DNA of 64,000 nt, from contig NZ_CP026721.1 in the NCBI RefSeq assembly GCF_004117075.1, forward strand, positions 1,860,001 through 1,924,000, given 5' to 3'. Within the stretch, counting starts at the first letter, position 1. Each line of letters opens with the position of its first letter. Shown one piece after another: positions 1 to 8,936 of this stretch. A model generated the notes under the pieces. That model made no database searches and was not told where the DNA came from. It saw only the letters and a program-made list of their open reading frames with translations. The stretch is from Fervidobacterium changbaicum (lineage in GTDB: Bacteria > Thermotogota > Thermotogae > Thermotogales > Fervidobacteriaceae). Both the position numbers and the translations under genes were made by a program.

Positions 1-722
1 TCACGCTTTTGTTGTCTTCCGTTGTAGGCCTTGCCATACCAAAGATAGAATCCCTACCAACTTACCTCAGCCTGTTCCTCTTCCCTTCGATTCTTTCAAG
101 TTCTTCCGCTTCCCTATCTTCATCGTCCTTAAGGCTTTCGTCTTGTACTTCAAAGGCAATATATCTTTACGCTCGCTCAGAGACTCACTCAATATCAAAG
201 TATCCCACGTCGCTATTTACAAACGGATCCTTAAGCTATCTTCTTTCTTTTCCATCCTCATTCCTGAGAACGTCTCCAAAGTTCATGGTGAAAATTGTTT
301 TGTTTAAATCCAAAAAGTACTACGTTTGGTTCTTAGTTGAACACAATTCCAATCTTATTGTTGCTTGGCATGTATCCAAGTATCGTGATATGGGTCAGGT
401 GAAGATATTGTTAGAGAAGTTCTTTGGTAACAACGAAGGAGAAATCGAACTAATCACTGATGGACTTGGTGCGTATGGTGCAGTGAAGATACTATACAAG
501 AATATCAATCATATTTTTGTGAGACTTGGGCAAAACAATCAATGTGAATCTAAATTTTCCTTATTCCAAGACTTTGTACGAGCCAAGCGTGGATTCAAGA
601 ATATTGAGAATCTTCCAATGTACGTAAATAGCTTTTGTGTAGTGAGAAATCTCTTGAAACTGAACGGGAATGATATTGCGCGTGTTATGAGTGTTCTATT
701 GTCTTCCATCACTACAAGTTAA
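1..722 (+). pseudogene. DDE transposase fragment, frameshifted
   Basis: From about position 285 the reading frame encodes the C-terminal half of the transposase seen at 37786-38799, including the TDGLGAY and NNQCESKF motifs. Upstream of that the open frame is not the transposase frame. Aligned with the intact copy, about five bases are missing near 283-297, exactly where the first catalytic acid (HGDET in the intact copy) is encoded, so both the frame and the first Asp are lost. The protein cannot be an active DDE transposase. Confidence 0.85.
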
Positions 723-729
723 CAGCATC
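1..729 (+). mobile_element. 3'-end remnant of an IS6/IS240-like element
   Basis: This is a decayed copy of the complete element at 37779-38819, cut off by the window start. It ends in the same 13-bp terminal sequence AGTTAACAGCATC at 717-729. The sequence follows the complete copy at DNA level over its whole length with many substitutions. No target duplication can be checked because the other end lies outside the window. Confidence 0.85.
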
Positions 730-946
730 CGCGTTTTGAACGGTTTAGGTGTTACAAGATTAAAAAGTTCAAAAAAACTCGCAGTTAATTAAAAGTGAAA
801 ACAGCTCTTGTGGTAATTTTGCCATGGCGTTTATTTCAGAGTTATGGTACAGCAAATGTCAAGCTATACATAGGCCAAATGATATGTCTTTACTAAAGCG
901 ATATTAAACTTACATTAGTTTATCAGAGCTCTACTTATTTTTGTTA

Positions 947-2725
947 TTAAGAGTTGAGGGCTTTTATTAGAAATTCTTTTATATCTTCCAGTTTTTTCAA
1001 CATCTCCGTACGTTTTTTGAGTTTTTCTGGATCCTCCTCATCTTTCCAAATGCTGTAAAGTGCGTATAGCACGTTAAGAGGCTTTCTGTGACTATCTTTT
1101 GGTTTTTCGATTCCTAAGAAGTTTTCTAAGTCTATCTCAAAGTAGTAGATGCCTTTAGTAAGCTCAGTGAGGTTGTGAGATATAAATTCGTTAACAACTC
1201 TGTGACGGTTTTTGTTTGAGTCTTTGTCGATAATTACCGAATGTGGGATTCCAAGTTTGGTTAATAGGTTGACATACTTGTTGATGTTGTATTTTCCGAG
1301 GCAGTCAAGAAAGTATATACCTTTGTCCTTCAAGTCACTCCATTCATTATTTAACAAGAAGCTGAACAGTGCCTTTTCGGAAGCCCCTTCGCACAGTACG
1401 ACGTGGTTTGAGAAAAAAATCGTTGCCCTTTCTTTGTCGATCCATAGGAAGTACTTAATGGATTCTTGTTCAATTTTCTCTTCTTCAGGAGGTTCATCTT
1501 TGAGTATCTTATTTATTTCGTCGCGTGTGCTTTTATCGCACTCTTGACTATTTGCAAAATCTTTCAGATAGTTAATTAGCTCTGTATTTTCTTGGAGGAG
1601 TGCTTTAATATCTTCCGAGTTAAGCTGATAAACCTTAGTAGTGCCATTCACCCGGTTTACCCTGCACAATCCTTCTAAATCAAGCAGATTTGGCGAGACA
1701 AAAGCTGGCGAATGGGTAGTAACTACCACTTGTATATTGTCCTGTTTTGCCAGTTCTCTGAGTTTCCCATTTAAAAACTCCTGTTGAGTTGGGTGGAGGT
1801 ACACTTCGGGTTCTTCAAACAGCAAAAGGGTGAAGTCTGGATTGAATTCCTTTCGAGCAGATTTCTTTTTGGTGCTTTGCTTCTTTCTAAAGTCAGCGGC
1901 GAGTTTAATTAGCGTAAAGATTAGGTATCTTTGAACTCCCTGACCGCAATTGTTAATGTCGATGGTATCAGCGAGATTTTCATCTTTGATGTACGACTTC
2001 GTCAAGTTCTTTATTATTAGCTCCTCGGAAAGTGGCAGTATCTCAAGCCCAAACTCAAGATTCCAAGGTTTTAAAGCTTCGTTTACGTTTTTCATGAGAG
2101 CATTGATTGATAGTTCGGAATCTATATCACTTGACTGTAGGTCATTGGAGAGTTTTTCAAGTGCCTCCTTTGCTTTCTGATACGCTTTGCTACTTTCGAA
2201 GGTGCTAGCTGCAACAAGTTCAAGAAGGTCCCTAAAAGGGGATCGACCCGAGAGCTTTAGTGTTTCATTACTTGTGCTGACATCTGGTATGTAAACTAAC
2301 TTGCCTATTTTTTGTTGCCCAACGTTTTTGGCACCGTAGAAAGGTGTTTCTGACAGTTCTCCATTTGATTTATAAGCATATATACCACCGAGTTTATCTT
2401 TGTCTTCTGTATAAAACCACTTTCTAATTTTCAACGTGTTATTGGGTCCCTGATATTCTTTTGGTAACGATTTAAATTCTTCGTCCGTCAAATGATAGAG
2501 CACTTCAATCCAGCTTTCTTGAAAGTTTGTATTCTCCGATTTGTGGAGCTTTGGTAGGTCCCGTTCTTTTTCAAAAGCAAGATCCCCATACAAAACTCGA
2601 AGGGCAGACATAATGTTTGTCTTCCCAGTGTTGTTTGGACCCATCAGTACGCTGTAATCCTTCATATGAAGGGTAACATCCGTGATTGAACGGAAGTTGT
2701 GAATAGTAACTTCTTTGATTTTCAT
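947..2725 (-). CDS. OLD-family ATP-dependent nuclease (ABC-ATPase plus TOPRIM)
   Basis: A 592-residue OLD-family protein. The N-terminal ABC/RecF-like ATPase has Walker A GPNNTGKT at residues 29-36, a signature-like NNCGQGVQRY near 255, Walker B LLLFEEPEVYLHP near 300 and the switch-like TTHSP near 335. The C-terminal TOPRIM part shows VVLCEGASEK near 443 (metal-binding Glu) and IIDKDSNKN near 497. OLD proteins are DNA nucleases, several of which act in phage defence; class 2 members pair with a UvrD-like helicase (GajA/GajB), but no helicase is beside this gene, which fits a stand-alone class 1 protein. The ATG follows a purine-rich GGGGGAAGGGG site. It is transcribed alone, away from the IS remnant on its 3' side. 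Target and activity are inferred. Confidence 0.88.
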   Translation of the reverse strand: MKIKEVTIHNFRSITDVTLHMKDYSVLMGPNNTGKTNIMSALRVLYGDLAFEKERDLPKLHKSENTNFQESWIEVLYHLTDEEFKSLPKEYQGPNNTLKIRKWFYTEDKDKLGGIYAYKSNGELSETPFYGAKNVGQQKIGKLVYIPDVSTSNETLKLSGRSPFRDLLELVAASTFESSKAYQKAKEALEKLSNDLQSSDIDSELSINALMKNVNEALKPWNLEFGLEILPLSEELIIKNLTKSYIKDENLADTIDINNCGQGVQRYLIFTLIKLAADFRKKQSTKKKSARKEFNPDFTLLLFEEPEVYLHPTQQEFLNGKLRELAKQDNIQVVVTTHSPAFVSPNLLDLEGLCRVNRVNGTTKVYQLNSEDIKALLQENTELINYLKDFANSQECDKSTRDEINKILKDEPPEEEKIEQESIKYFLWIDKERATIFFSNHVVLCEGASEKALFSFLLNNEWSDLKDKGIYFLDCLGKYNINKYVNLLTKLGIPHSVIIDKDSNKNRHRVVNEFISHNLTELTKGIYYFEIDLENFLGIEKPKDSHRKPLNVLYALYSIWKDEEDPEKLKKRTEMLKKLEDIKEFLIKALNS

Positions 2726-3178
2726 ACCCCTTCCCCCCTTCTAAAGAGTGAATTTTTTTCGCCAGAAATAAACAACAGTCAACAACATAAATTTTTCATG
2801 CTTAGCGCAAGCTAAAATGATGCCGTTATGTTGTCTTTTGACCGGGTAGTGGTGTGAATCACTTTATTATTATTGTATCACAACATTAACAAAAAACATT
2901 GTGAAATTTTCTGCCAATCCTTAAGCTAAATGAAGTAAAGGCACGCAAGATTATATCTTTATTAACTAACTATTGCACATAAGCCAGAAGCAATTCATTA
3001 TGACGTTTATTTCTCTTGGACTACAAAATTGCATACACAAACTTAAACTTATGTCAGTTAAAATCGCTACCTGTGTTATTTTATATATGGTAAGCTTAAA
3101 AGAATTTCAGAGACACCTGCAATAATCTTGAAGAGTTTGGGGATGAGAACGGTATACACAGGAAGGAGGTGAGTTAGT
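2726..3178. other. Intergenic stretch, no gene recognised
   Basis: About 450 AT-rich bases between the OLD gene and a decayed small gene. It must hold the promoter of the leftward OLD gene, but no convincing -35/-10 pair stands out. Nothing else was recognised. Confidence 0.4.
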
Positions 3179-3442
3179 ATGAAAGGATATTCAAAAGACA
3201 TCTTCTGGTAGATTGCTTTGTTAGCACTTCTTTTTGGTAGCATACTTATCGATGCCATTTTATCGGATGATTAGAACGACGGTACGTCGGACCTTCGAGT
3301 TAAATTATTCAAAGAACTTGTTCGCTCTTTGATTAAACTATGCCTCAAGAAGTTGTACAATGTGCTTAAGGAACGAGTAGGTGAACCAGACTCGAAAGTC
3401 TTGAGAAAAATGGCTGAACTAGTTGAAAAAGTTATTTTCTGA
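3179..3442 (+). pseudogene. Small membrane-protein-like frame with two in-frame TAG codons
   Basis: A very strong ribosome site (AAGGAGGTGAG) stands in front of ATG at 3179. The frame encodes MKGYSKDIFW, then TAG at 3209-3211, then a hydrophobic segment IALLALLFGSILIDAILSDD, then TAG at 3272-3274, then 55 charged helical-looking residues rich in Lys, Leu and Glu, ending at TGA 3440-3442. Apart from the two amber codons the frame is open for 87 codons and protein-like throughout: one membrane helix and an amphipathic tail. Most simply it is a gene killed by nonsense changes (for example CAG to TAG). I do not recognise the family. Confidence 0.5.
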
Positions 3443-3771
3443 AAGAATGAACAGGCAACAGCGTCACAGGTACACCGAATATTATTTTTCGCGAAGGTTG
3501 AACTACGTACAAAGCAGTCTCATCGTTGAATTTTGACAGTAGGCGCCCTACGACCTTCTGAAATGCTGTTGTTGTATCGAGAAGGCACCTTTTTACCGCA
3601 TCGGGTTGGAAGGTACCGTGCAGCAACCTCTTCCAATGCTGGTAGTTCTACCACGAAAGGAAATATGCTCGAAGCGCAGATTTTGACCTTTTTAACTATG
3701 ACCTTGTCAGGGATTTGAACTACCATCCGGAACCAAGAATCCAAGACCGACTGTTGAATATTTTGCACGAG
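3443..3771. other. Probable decayed coding DNA
   Basis: Short protein-like runs appear in different + strand frames: an ATG at 3447 opens 29 codons ending at TGA 3534, and another frame near 3684-3772 reads NYDLVRDLNYHPEPRIQDRL. They are broken by stops and frame changes, so this looks like a gene relic. I could not assign a family. Confidence 0.3.
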
Positions 3772-3795
3772 GCCAGGCACCCGCCTGGCTTTTTG
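3772..3795. terminator. Bidirectional terminator, GCCAGGC hairpin
   Basis: GCCAGGC (3772-3778), loop ACCC, GCCTGGC (3783-3789), then a T run. The same hairpin precedes the 3' end of the other two sigma-like gene copies, at 8464 and 16901. Confidence 0.75.
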
Positions 3796-3801
3796 AATTA
3801 T

Positions 3802-4092
3802 TCAATCAACATCACTATCGGAGTAGAATAGTTCGTTGACTTCCGCAAGTTCGTCTGGAGAAACGTAGTCGAAGCGAATGGGTGTAAATGGCAAATGTGT
3901 GCATTTTGGTGGTTTTTTGCCGTTTATCGTGATTGATACTACTTTGTTCCTTGTGTACCAATTCAAGAACTGTTCTTCATCTCCCTTCCATCGAATTCTT
4001 GCAAGCCCACCATTAGGATATACCAAATAGTCTGCTTGAAATCTTCGTATAAACAAAGGAATGCTTTGTTGATACACCTAAAGTATGATCTT
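3802..4092 (-). pseudogene. Decayed copy of the sigma-region-2-like gene
   Basis: A truncated relative of the gene at 16931-17359. The C-terminal part (GDEEQFLNWY through the acidic tail) is in frame, but just upstream one G is missing (GGAAGGGAG where the intact copy has GGAAGGGGAG), shifting the frame. In the restored frame it reads INKAFLCLYEDFKQTIWYILMVGL-like sequence. Homology stops near 4092, so the first third is gone. Non-functional. Confidence 0.75.
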
Positions 4093-4888
4093 CTTATGAA
4101 ATCTCTTCTGTGGCGGATAACATTTGCAGGCAACCTCGACAGGAAACATTACGGCGATTCTAAAGCCCCACCTTTAGGTTTATCGTCCAGCTTATTGCAG
4201 TAAAAATTTACAAAACTGCTATTTTTTATTAACATCACACATGGTAAAATAAAAGTAACTTTCTTTTTTCATGAGACTAAAAAGCATTTATCTAATTCAC
4301 TTAACACACAAACATTCATTTGGTTAGACCAGACATTTAAACCAACGTGAGTTTGGAAGAAAGATTGTAAAAGTAACTCTGCTGTGAAGGAACGGGAAAA
4401 ATCTCAAAAAGACACGTGTAATGGTTACGAACTCCTGAACGAAAACAACGCACCCAATGTTATTACCGCTTTGCTAGAGTACCATCCCCAGTATTGATAA
4501 GCTGCATGCGTGATTTAGCAGGTTCTTGATCATCTCAGCGCCTATTTGAGTTTCTGTAATTCTCTTAGTAATCAAGAGTTTTAGCAATATGAAAACCAAG
4601 CATTCGTAATGGGAAGAAAAAATCCTTAGGCTTTTGGAATCTAGAAACGAAGGAATGTACTTATAGGCTTGGAGAAGCTACCGGCGATTACTAAGCCCCG
4701 CCAATCACCTTCACAAACTTGATAATAAAGTTATATTCAGTGGATGGCTTTTTCTCTTGCAAATTCTGTAACTCATCTACGGTCGGGTTGCGTTATAAAT
4801 GGCCTCTCCTAGGGAATGCCCCTTTAAAAATTCTGCAATGCTTTTAATTGACAGAAACAAAAGTTTGATGGAAAAGGGTACGTTTCTT
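4093..4888. other. Long non-coding stretch with small repeats
   Basis: No credible gene. Two related motifs occur: GGCGATTCTAAAGCCCCACC near 4152, where CTAAAG and CTTTAG can form a hairpin, and GGCGATTACTAAGCCCCGCC near 4682. They may be relics of mobile-element ends. The rest shows stops in all frames. Confidence 0.35.
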
Positions 4889-4889
4889 A

Positions 4890-4939
4890 GGAAATAATAT
4901 GGACTTCGGAAATTTTTAATACTTTTAGTTAACAGCATC
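4890..4939. mobile_element. Solo right end of the IS6/IS240-like element
   Basis: About 50 bases closely match the right end of the complete IS (38769-38819), including ACTTTTAGTTAACAGCATC at its tip (4921-4939). No transposase or left end accompanies it. It lies 24 bases upstream of the next gene's ATG and may contribute to its promoter. Confidence 0.75.
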
Positions 4940-4963
4940 AATCACTTAAAAGGGGTATCAAGG

Positions 4964-6622
4964 ATGATTAGACTAAAAAGTATTTTTATCAAAAACTATA
5001 GGTCTATAGGTTCCGAAGGAATTACTATTGAATTTCCAGAAAACCAACCCGTTGTAATAATTGGGGAAAACAACTCTGGGAAAACGAATATATTACGTGC
5101 CGTAGATGTTCTATTCGGAGAGTGGAATCCGAAATATAAAGAGTTTGAGGCTTGGGATTTTTTTAACAGAAGTGAAGAGAACATAATTGAGCTTAAGGCA
5201 GAAATAGAGCAATTCGATGGTATGTTACGTGAATCTTCATCAACTCTCAAGCGCTTGGAACTAAAAGTTGAGAAGGGGAAACAAAATGTCTTAACTATCA
5301 TCAACGAAGACGGAAGTAACGATGAGCGTCAAGCGAATTACGTTCGAGAACAAATCGCTTCGATTTTTATTATGTCTGAGCGCAACTTAGCGTATCAATT
5401 GAGTTACGCAAACAAGTATACATTACTATCCAGAGTTACTAAAAGATTTCACGAGAGCCTTGTTGAAAATAAAGAAAGAGTTGAAGCGCTAAAACATTAT
5501 TACGAGAGCATTATAGATGTGTTTAATGAAGTAGAGGAATTCAAAGAATTTAAGAAAATGATAAGTGGAAGTATGAATAATTTTCTTTCAAACATGTCTT
5601 ACGCACTTGGGATAGATTTTTCTGCGTACGACCCTAGCAATTATTATAAGAATTTACGGCTAGTTCCCGTTGAGAACAATGTTGTTCGTGAACTTGAGGA
5701 ACTTGGTACGGGGCAACAGCAAATACTGGCTATTTCTTTGGCATATGCATATGCAAAAGCTTTCAAAAGCGATTCAAGCCTGATTCTAATTATAGACGAA
5801 CCCGAGAGTCATTTACATCCTATGGCTCAGAAATATGTGGCGAAGGTTCTTTACGAAATGGCAAAAAATGGCTTGCAGGTTATTATTTCAACACATAGCC
5901 CATATTTTGTTGACTTAGAATATTTAGAGGGAATTAACGTTGTTAGAAGAGAAAATGGTTCTACCAGAGTGAAACAGATAAGGCGTGAAGGATTAGCTAG
6001 ATATTGCCAAGAACATGGAGCTACTAAAGCGAGTCCTGACAAGATAGTACCATTCTATGCAAAAAGCGCTACTCCAAGCATTCTTCGGGGGTTATTTTCC
6101 AAGAAAGTGGTCTTGGTGGAAGGACCTTCGGAAGAACTTGCATTGCCAATTTATCTAGAAAAGGTTGGGCTAGATTTGGTCAAGGAAGGAATCGATGTGA
6201 TCAGTGTTGGAGGCAAGGGTGAAATACCAAAGTGGTGGCGTTTCTTTACTGTATTTGATATTCCCTGCTATGTTTGTTTCGATAATGATTCTAGTAAAGA
6301 CAACGGTAGGAAGAAAACAACCGACATTTTGAATACAATAGGAATGGCTGAGAAAAACTTCTACAACGATTTTATTGAAGATAACTGGGTTATAACTGCA
6401 TCTTGTTGTGTGTTTGAGAAAGATTTTGAGGACTCTCTTAGGAAGCATTTTAAAGAATATACTATGTTGGAGGAGAATGTAAGGAACCAACTTGGAGACT
6501 CGAAACCGCTTGTTGCAAGAGAGGTTGCATTGGCGCTTTGCACAAGCCACTTCAGGGAAGATGATGAAGGTTGGCAAAAATTTAGAAAACTTAAGGATGT
6601 TCTACTGAAATTACGAAGATAG
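4964..6622 (+). CDS. OLD-family ATP-dependent nuclease, second type
   Basis: A 552-residue OLD-family protein, clearly different in sequence from the one at 947-2725. Walker A is GENNSGKT at residues 34-41; LGTGQQQILAISLAYAYAKA is the signature region; ILIIDEPESHLHP is Walker B and ISTHSPYF follows. The C-terminal TOPRIM part has VVLVEGPSEELALP, VISVGGKGEIPKWW and YVCFDNDSSKDN, giving the expected Glu and Asp metal ligands. Known relatives are nucleases in anti-phage systems or of unknown role. No UvrD-like partner is adjacent; the next gene on the same strand, 350 bases on, is a Fic-fold protein. The region before the ATG carries the solo IS end. Function beyond ATPase/nuclease is inference. 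Confidence 0.88.
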   Translation: MIRLKSIFIKNYRSIGSEGITIEFPENQPVVIIGENNSGKTNILRAVDVLFGEWNPKYKEFEAWDFFNRSEENIIELKAEIEQFDGMLRESSSTLKRLELKVEKGKQNVLTIINEDGSNDERQANYVREQIASIFIMSERNLAYQLSYANKYTLLSRVTKRFHESLVENKERVEALKHYYESIIDVFNEVEEFKEFKKMISGSMNNFLSNMSYALGIDFSAYDPSNYYKNLRLVPVENNVVRELEELGTGQQQILAISLAYAYAKAFKSDSSLILIIDEPESHLHPMAQKYVAKVLYEMAKNGLQVIISTHSPYFVDLEYLEGINVVRRENGSTRVKQIRREGLARYCQEHGATKASPDKIVPFYAKSATPSILRGLFSKKVVLVEGPSEELALPIYLEKVGLDLVKEGIDVISVGGKGEIPKWWRFFTVFDIPCYVCFDNDSSKDNGRKKTTDILNTIGMAEKNFYNDFIEDNWVITASCCVFEKDFEDSLRKHFKEYTMLEENVRNQLGDSKPLVAREVALALCTSHFREDDEGWQKFRKLKDVLLKLRR

Positions 6623-6816
6623 TAGAAGGATTAAATAACAGCGTTAACCTTCCCTTAGTTCTGCCAGTGAAGTTCTATGAACCACAGTTTAAGCCTGTAA
6701 TAGGGTGAAGCTTAAGCGTTTTCATGAAAAGTCCTTATGCCTATTGAGAGATTTTACATTAAAATCAACGCAAACTTCCCGAATCCCTTCCACAAAAATT
6801 CACGGTTTAACATACA

Positions 6817-6897
6817 CACACCACCCACGGTCTATTGTTGTTTGGATCTTATTGAAAATCCTTTTAGATTTGGCCGTGAACGGTTCTTTTGTTTTTT
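6817..6897 (+). ncRNA. Decayed copy of the hairpin RNA element upstream of fic
   Basis: It aligns over about 75 bases with the element at 15380-15458, best across TTGTTTGGAT...GAAAATCCTTTT...GATTTGG and the T-rich end CTTTTGTTTTTT. The inner GGAT/ATCC pairing is kept; the outer stem is reduced to CACGG/CCGTG, and the -10-like box is a poor TTTAAC. It lies 78 bases upstream of the fic start. Read as a degenerate sRNA or leader. Confidence 0.45.
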
Positions 6898-6974
6898 GAT
6901 TTTGAATTAGCTTTGCAGTAAAATAGAAGTTAAAAGTTGGTTGTTAATTTTTGGTAGGTAAGGGTGATGGTTGT

Positions 6975-8141
6975 ATGGCGTATTATTCTGGAAATTTGAA
7001 ATTGATTGTTGACTGGCGTGATGACGTTTTGATGGATTTTGTTGATGATTTAACCTTAGAGCATATCGAAGGTCAATTGCTTTGGGAAGAGGCTTGGCAT
7101 TCGTGTGCGCTTGATGGTGTTGTAGTGCCATTTGAAGAAATGGATGCAGTTAAAGAAATCGCTGCTAAGAGGTTGGAGTATTCAGAAGAGATAATCGAGA
7201 AGATGTTGAAAGGCAAGATTAGTGAGAAAAAATTGTCTAATGTTTTGAGCTACTCGTTTGATGATATAAAACCAAGCTGGGCGGAAGTGATAAGGTACTA
7301 CGAAGTTGCCATGGCGATGTATGGTATGGCACTGGAGATGCGCGAAAATGTGTTGTTTTTACTTCCAAAACTGCCAAGGTTGATTCACAGAAGTCTGTTC
7401 TATGGTATCCCTGGGAAGGAGAAGAGTGGGGAGTACAGAAAGACATCAAGTATCGAAGATGCCGGTGTGCCATCTTTGCTGAAAGAACTCGCCCCAAAGG
7501 ATAATATCGAAGAGTTTATGAAAATTTGGTCTGAGTTTACGAGGCTTTTGTTTGTGCAAAGGTGGAATTACACATTGGATAATGTTGAGTACTCTCACGC
7601 ATTGTTCATGAGCATCCTACCTTTCGAGTACGGAAATGGTCGAGTTGGTCGGATTATCATGAACATGCTTCTTTTGATGGCTAAGTACGGGAATGCAATT
7701 ATTTCATCAGAAGAAGAGGAAAAGAAGATGTACTTCAGAGGACTTGAGAGAGGAGCAAAGGTATTCCACGAACAGTTTGTATCAGGCCAGACACTTCCAA
7801 TGCAATTGGCAATTCTATACCAAATGCGAAGAAGTAGCGATTTGATAAAAAGCATTGTGTACGGTTTGGCTGATTCGTATGATATTTTGCTAAATTATTA
7901 TCTGAAGGATAAGCTTGTTCCATTGAGCGAGTTTGTTAAGCAGAGTGGGAAGAAGCTTTCTGAAGTTCAGCGGTTGGTGCGAAGTAGAAAGCTGATTCGC
8001 AAAAAGATAGACGGAGAATGGTATGTATATCCTGAAATTGCACCAAAATCACTCGAGGAATTTCTTGGTTCTGGTAGGATGAATACCGTTGAGAAAGAAT
8101 CCAAGCAAAATGATGGGGCAAAAAAGAAGAACAAGAAATAG
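6975..8141 (+). CDS. Fic-fold protein with a degenerate active site
   Basis: A 388-residue Fic/DOC-fold protein; Fic enzymes move AMP or a related group from a nucleotide to a target side chain. An N-terminal helix carries SCALDG, a variant of the (S/T)xxxE(G/N) autoinhibitory motif. The catalytic loop reads ILPFEYGNGRVGR (from 7614): the catalytic His of HPFx(D/E)GNGR is Leu215 and the acidic position is Tyr, while the nucleotide-binding GNGR is kept. The C terminus (LVPLSEFVKQSGKKLSEVQ) looks like a small helix-turn-helix, shared by all three Fic paralogues here. The start at 6975 was chosen over 6951 because it lines up with the paralogue at 10735 (MAYY/MSYN). Classical AMP transfer is unlikely; a scaffold or regulator role is inference. 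Confidence 0.85.
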   Translation: MAYYSGNLKLIVDWRDDVLMDFVDDLTLEHIEGQLLWEEAWHSCALDGVVVPFEEMDAVKEIAAKRLEYSEEIIEKMLKGKISEKKLSNVLSYSFDDIKPSWAEVIRYYEVAMAMYGMALEMRENVLFLLPKLPRLIHRSLFYGIPGKEKSGEYRKTSSIEDAGVPSLLKELAPKDNIEEFMKIWSEFTRLLFVQRWNYTLDNVEYSHALFMSILPFEYGNGRVGRIIMNMLLLMAKYGNAIISSEEEEKKMYFRGLERGAKVFHEQFVSGQTLPMQLAILYQMRRSSDLIKSIVYGLADSYDILLNYYLKDKLVPLSEFVKQSGKKLSEVQRLVRSRKLIRKKIDGEWYVYPEIAPKSLEEFLGSGRMNTVEKESKQNDGAKKKNKK

Positions 8142-8239
8142 TTTTTAATTCATTTGCAGGTTCACGATTATACCATTCAAAGCTGTACGAAAGAAGAAGT
8201 GATTAAAATTGGGCCGGCAAGAATACTTTGATGCAAAAC

Positions 8240-8272
8240 ATGACCTGTTGAAAGGTCAATTTTTATTTTTTT
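8240..8272 (+). terminator. Terminator downstream of fic
   Basis: TGACCT, loop GTTGAA, AGGTCA, then a run of T with one A (ATTTTTATTTTTTT). It ends the fic transcript about 100 bases after its stop. Confidence 0.65.
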
Positions 8273-8298
8273 GATCTATAGGTAGGTCAAGATTTGGC

Positions 8299-8392
8299 TG
8301 TTGCATCAACTTGCCAAAATGATGCGTCATGATGCGTTGCTGATGCGTCAACATATCTCTGTGATGCATCAATTTTATACCATGATGCATCA
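8299..8392. repeat. Helically phased array of TGATGCRTCA palindromes
   Basis: Six 10-bp units close to the palindrome TGATGCATCA start at 8299, 8320, 8330, 8341, 8362 and 8383. Steps are 21, 10, 11, 21 and 21 bases, multiples of one DNA turn, so all units face the same side of the helix. Two are perfect palindromes, two are TGATGCGTCA, and two have one to three mismatches. The array is non-coding, between the fic terminator and the next terminator. This is the layout of a multimeric protein-binding site (operator, centromere-like or replication site); its protein is unknown. Confidence 0.75.
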
Positions 8393-8463
8393 GTTCTGAA
8401 GTAATGCCAAGCTGTAAGTATCTAAAACTTGTGGATTTCTAAAACAGAGCTAAAATGAAAAAC

Positions 8464-8488
8464 AGCCAGGCACCTGCCTGGCTTTTTT
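8464..8488. terminator. Bidirectional terminator, GCCAGGC hairpin
   Basis: AGCCAGGC (8464-8471), ACCT, GCCTGGCT (8476-8483), then T6. The A-rich stretch on the left gives a U tract in the other direction too. Same hairpin as at 3772 and 16901. Confidence 0.8.
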
Positions 8489-8495
8489 CAATCAT

Positions 8496-8763
8496 TTACT
8501 CATCCTCACCATCTGAATAGAATAGTTCATTTAATTCTGCCATTTCATCCGGTGAAACATAGTCGAATCGAATGGGTGTAAACGGTAAGTGCGTGCATTT
8601 GGGTGGCTTTTTGCCGTACATCATTATAGATACTACTTTGTTTCTTATGTACCAGTTCAAAAACTGCTCTTCATCTCCCCTTCCGTCGAATTCTTGCGAG
8701 GCTGCTATAGGGATGTATCAAGTGGTTTGTTCATTTGATTGTTAATGCCCAAAAAATGCCATC
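8496..8763 (-). pseudogene. Decayed copy of the sigma-region-2-like gene
   Basis: Related to 16931-17359. The C-terminal 65 codons (EFDGRGDEEQFLNWYIRNKV through the acidic end) are in frame and end at TAA 8496-8498. Beyond about 8695 the match becomes patchy, with an internal deletion, and ends near 8763; the N-terminal half is lost. It sits convergent to the upstream fic gene, as the intact copy does at 15880-17359. Confidence 0.75.
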
Positions 8764-8936
8764 CTTTCGGTAAGCTGTGCCTTTATTATTAATTGGTGTA
8801 TTAGGATTTAAGTACGCAGAGATTTTGCGCCGTAAAAGGTAACTGATACTTGGGAGGAATAAACAGCACGAAATGAATAAAGTGATAAAATATTAAATAG
8901 GATGCTATCAACGTATCTTCAAAGGAAGTGATATAG

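Noticed and set aside
9-290. Open frame at the left edge as a separate protein
   Set aside because: It is the wrong frame of the decayed transposase; the same out-of-frame pattern exists opposite the intact copy near 38244-38654.
3684-3771. A tRNA or structured RNA near the GATTTGAACTACC word
   Set aside because: No cloverleaf can be drawn around it; the stretch reads better as broken protein-coding DNA.
8299-8392. CRISPR array
   Set aside because: Units are only 10 bp, palindromic and almost back to back, with no room for spacers; no cas gene is in the window.
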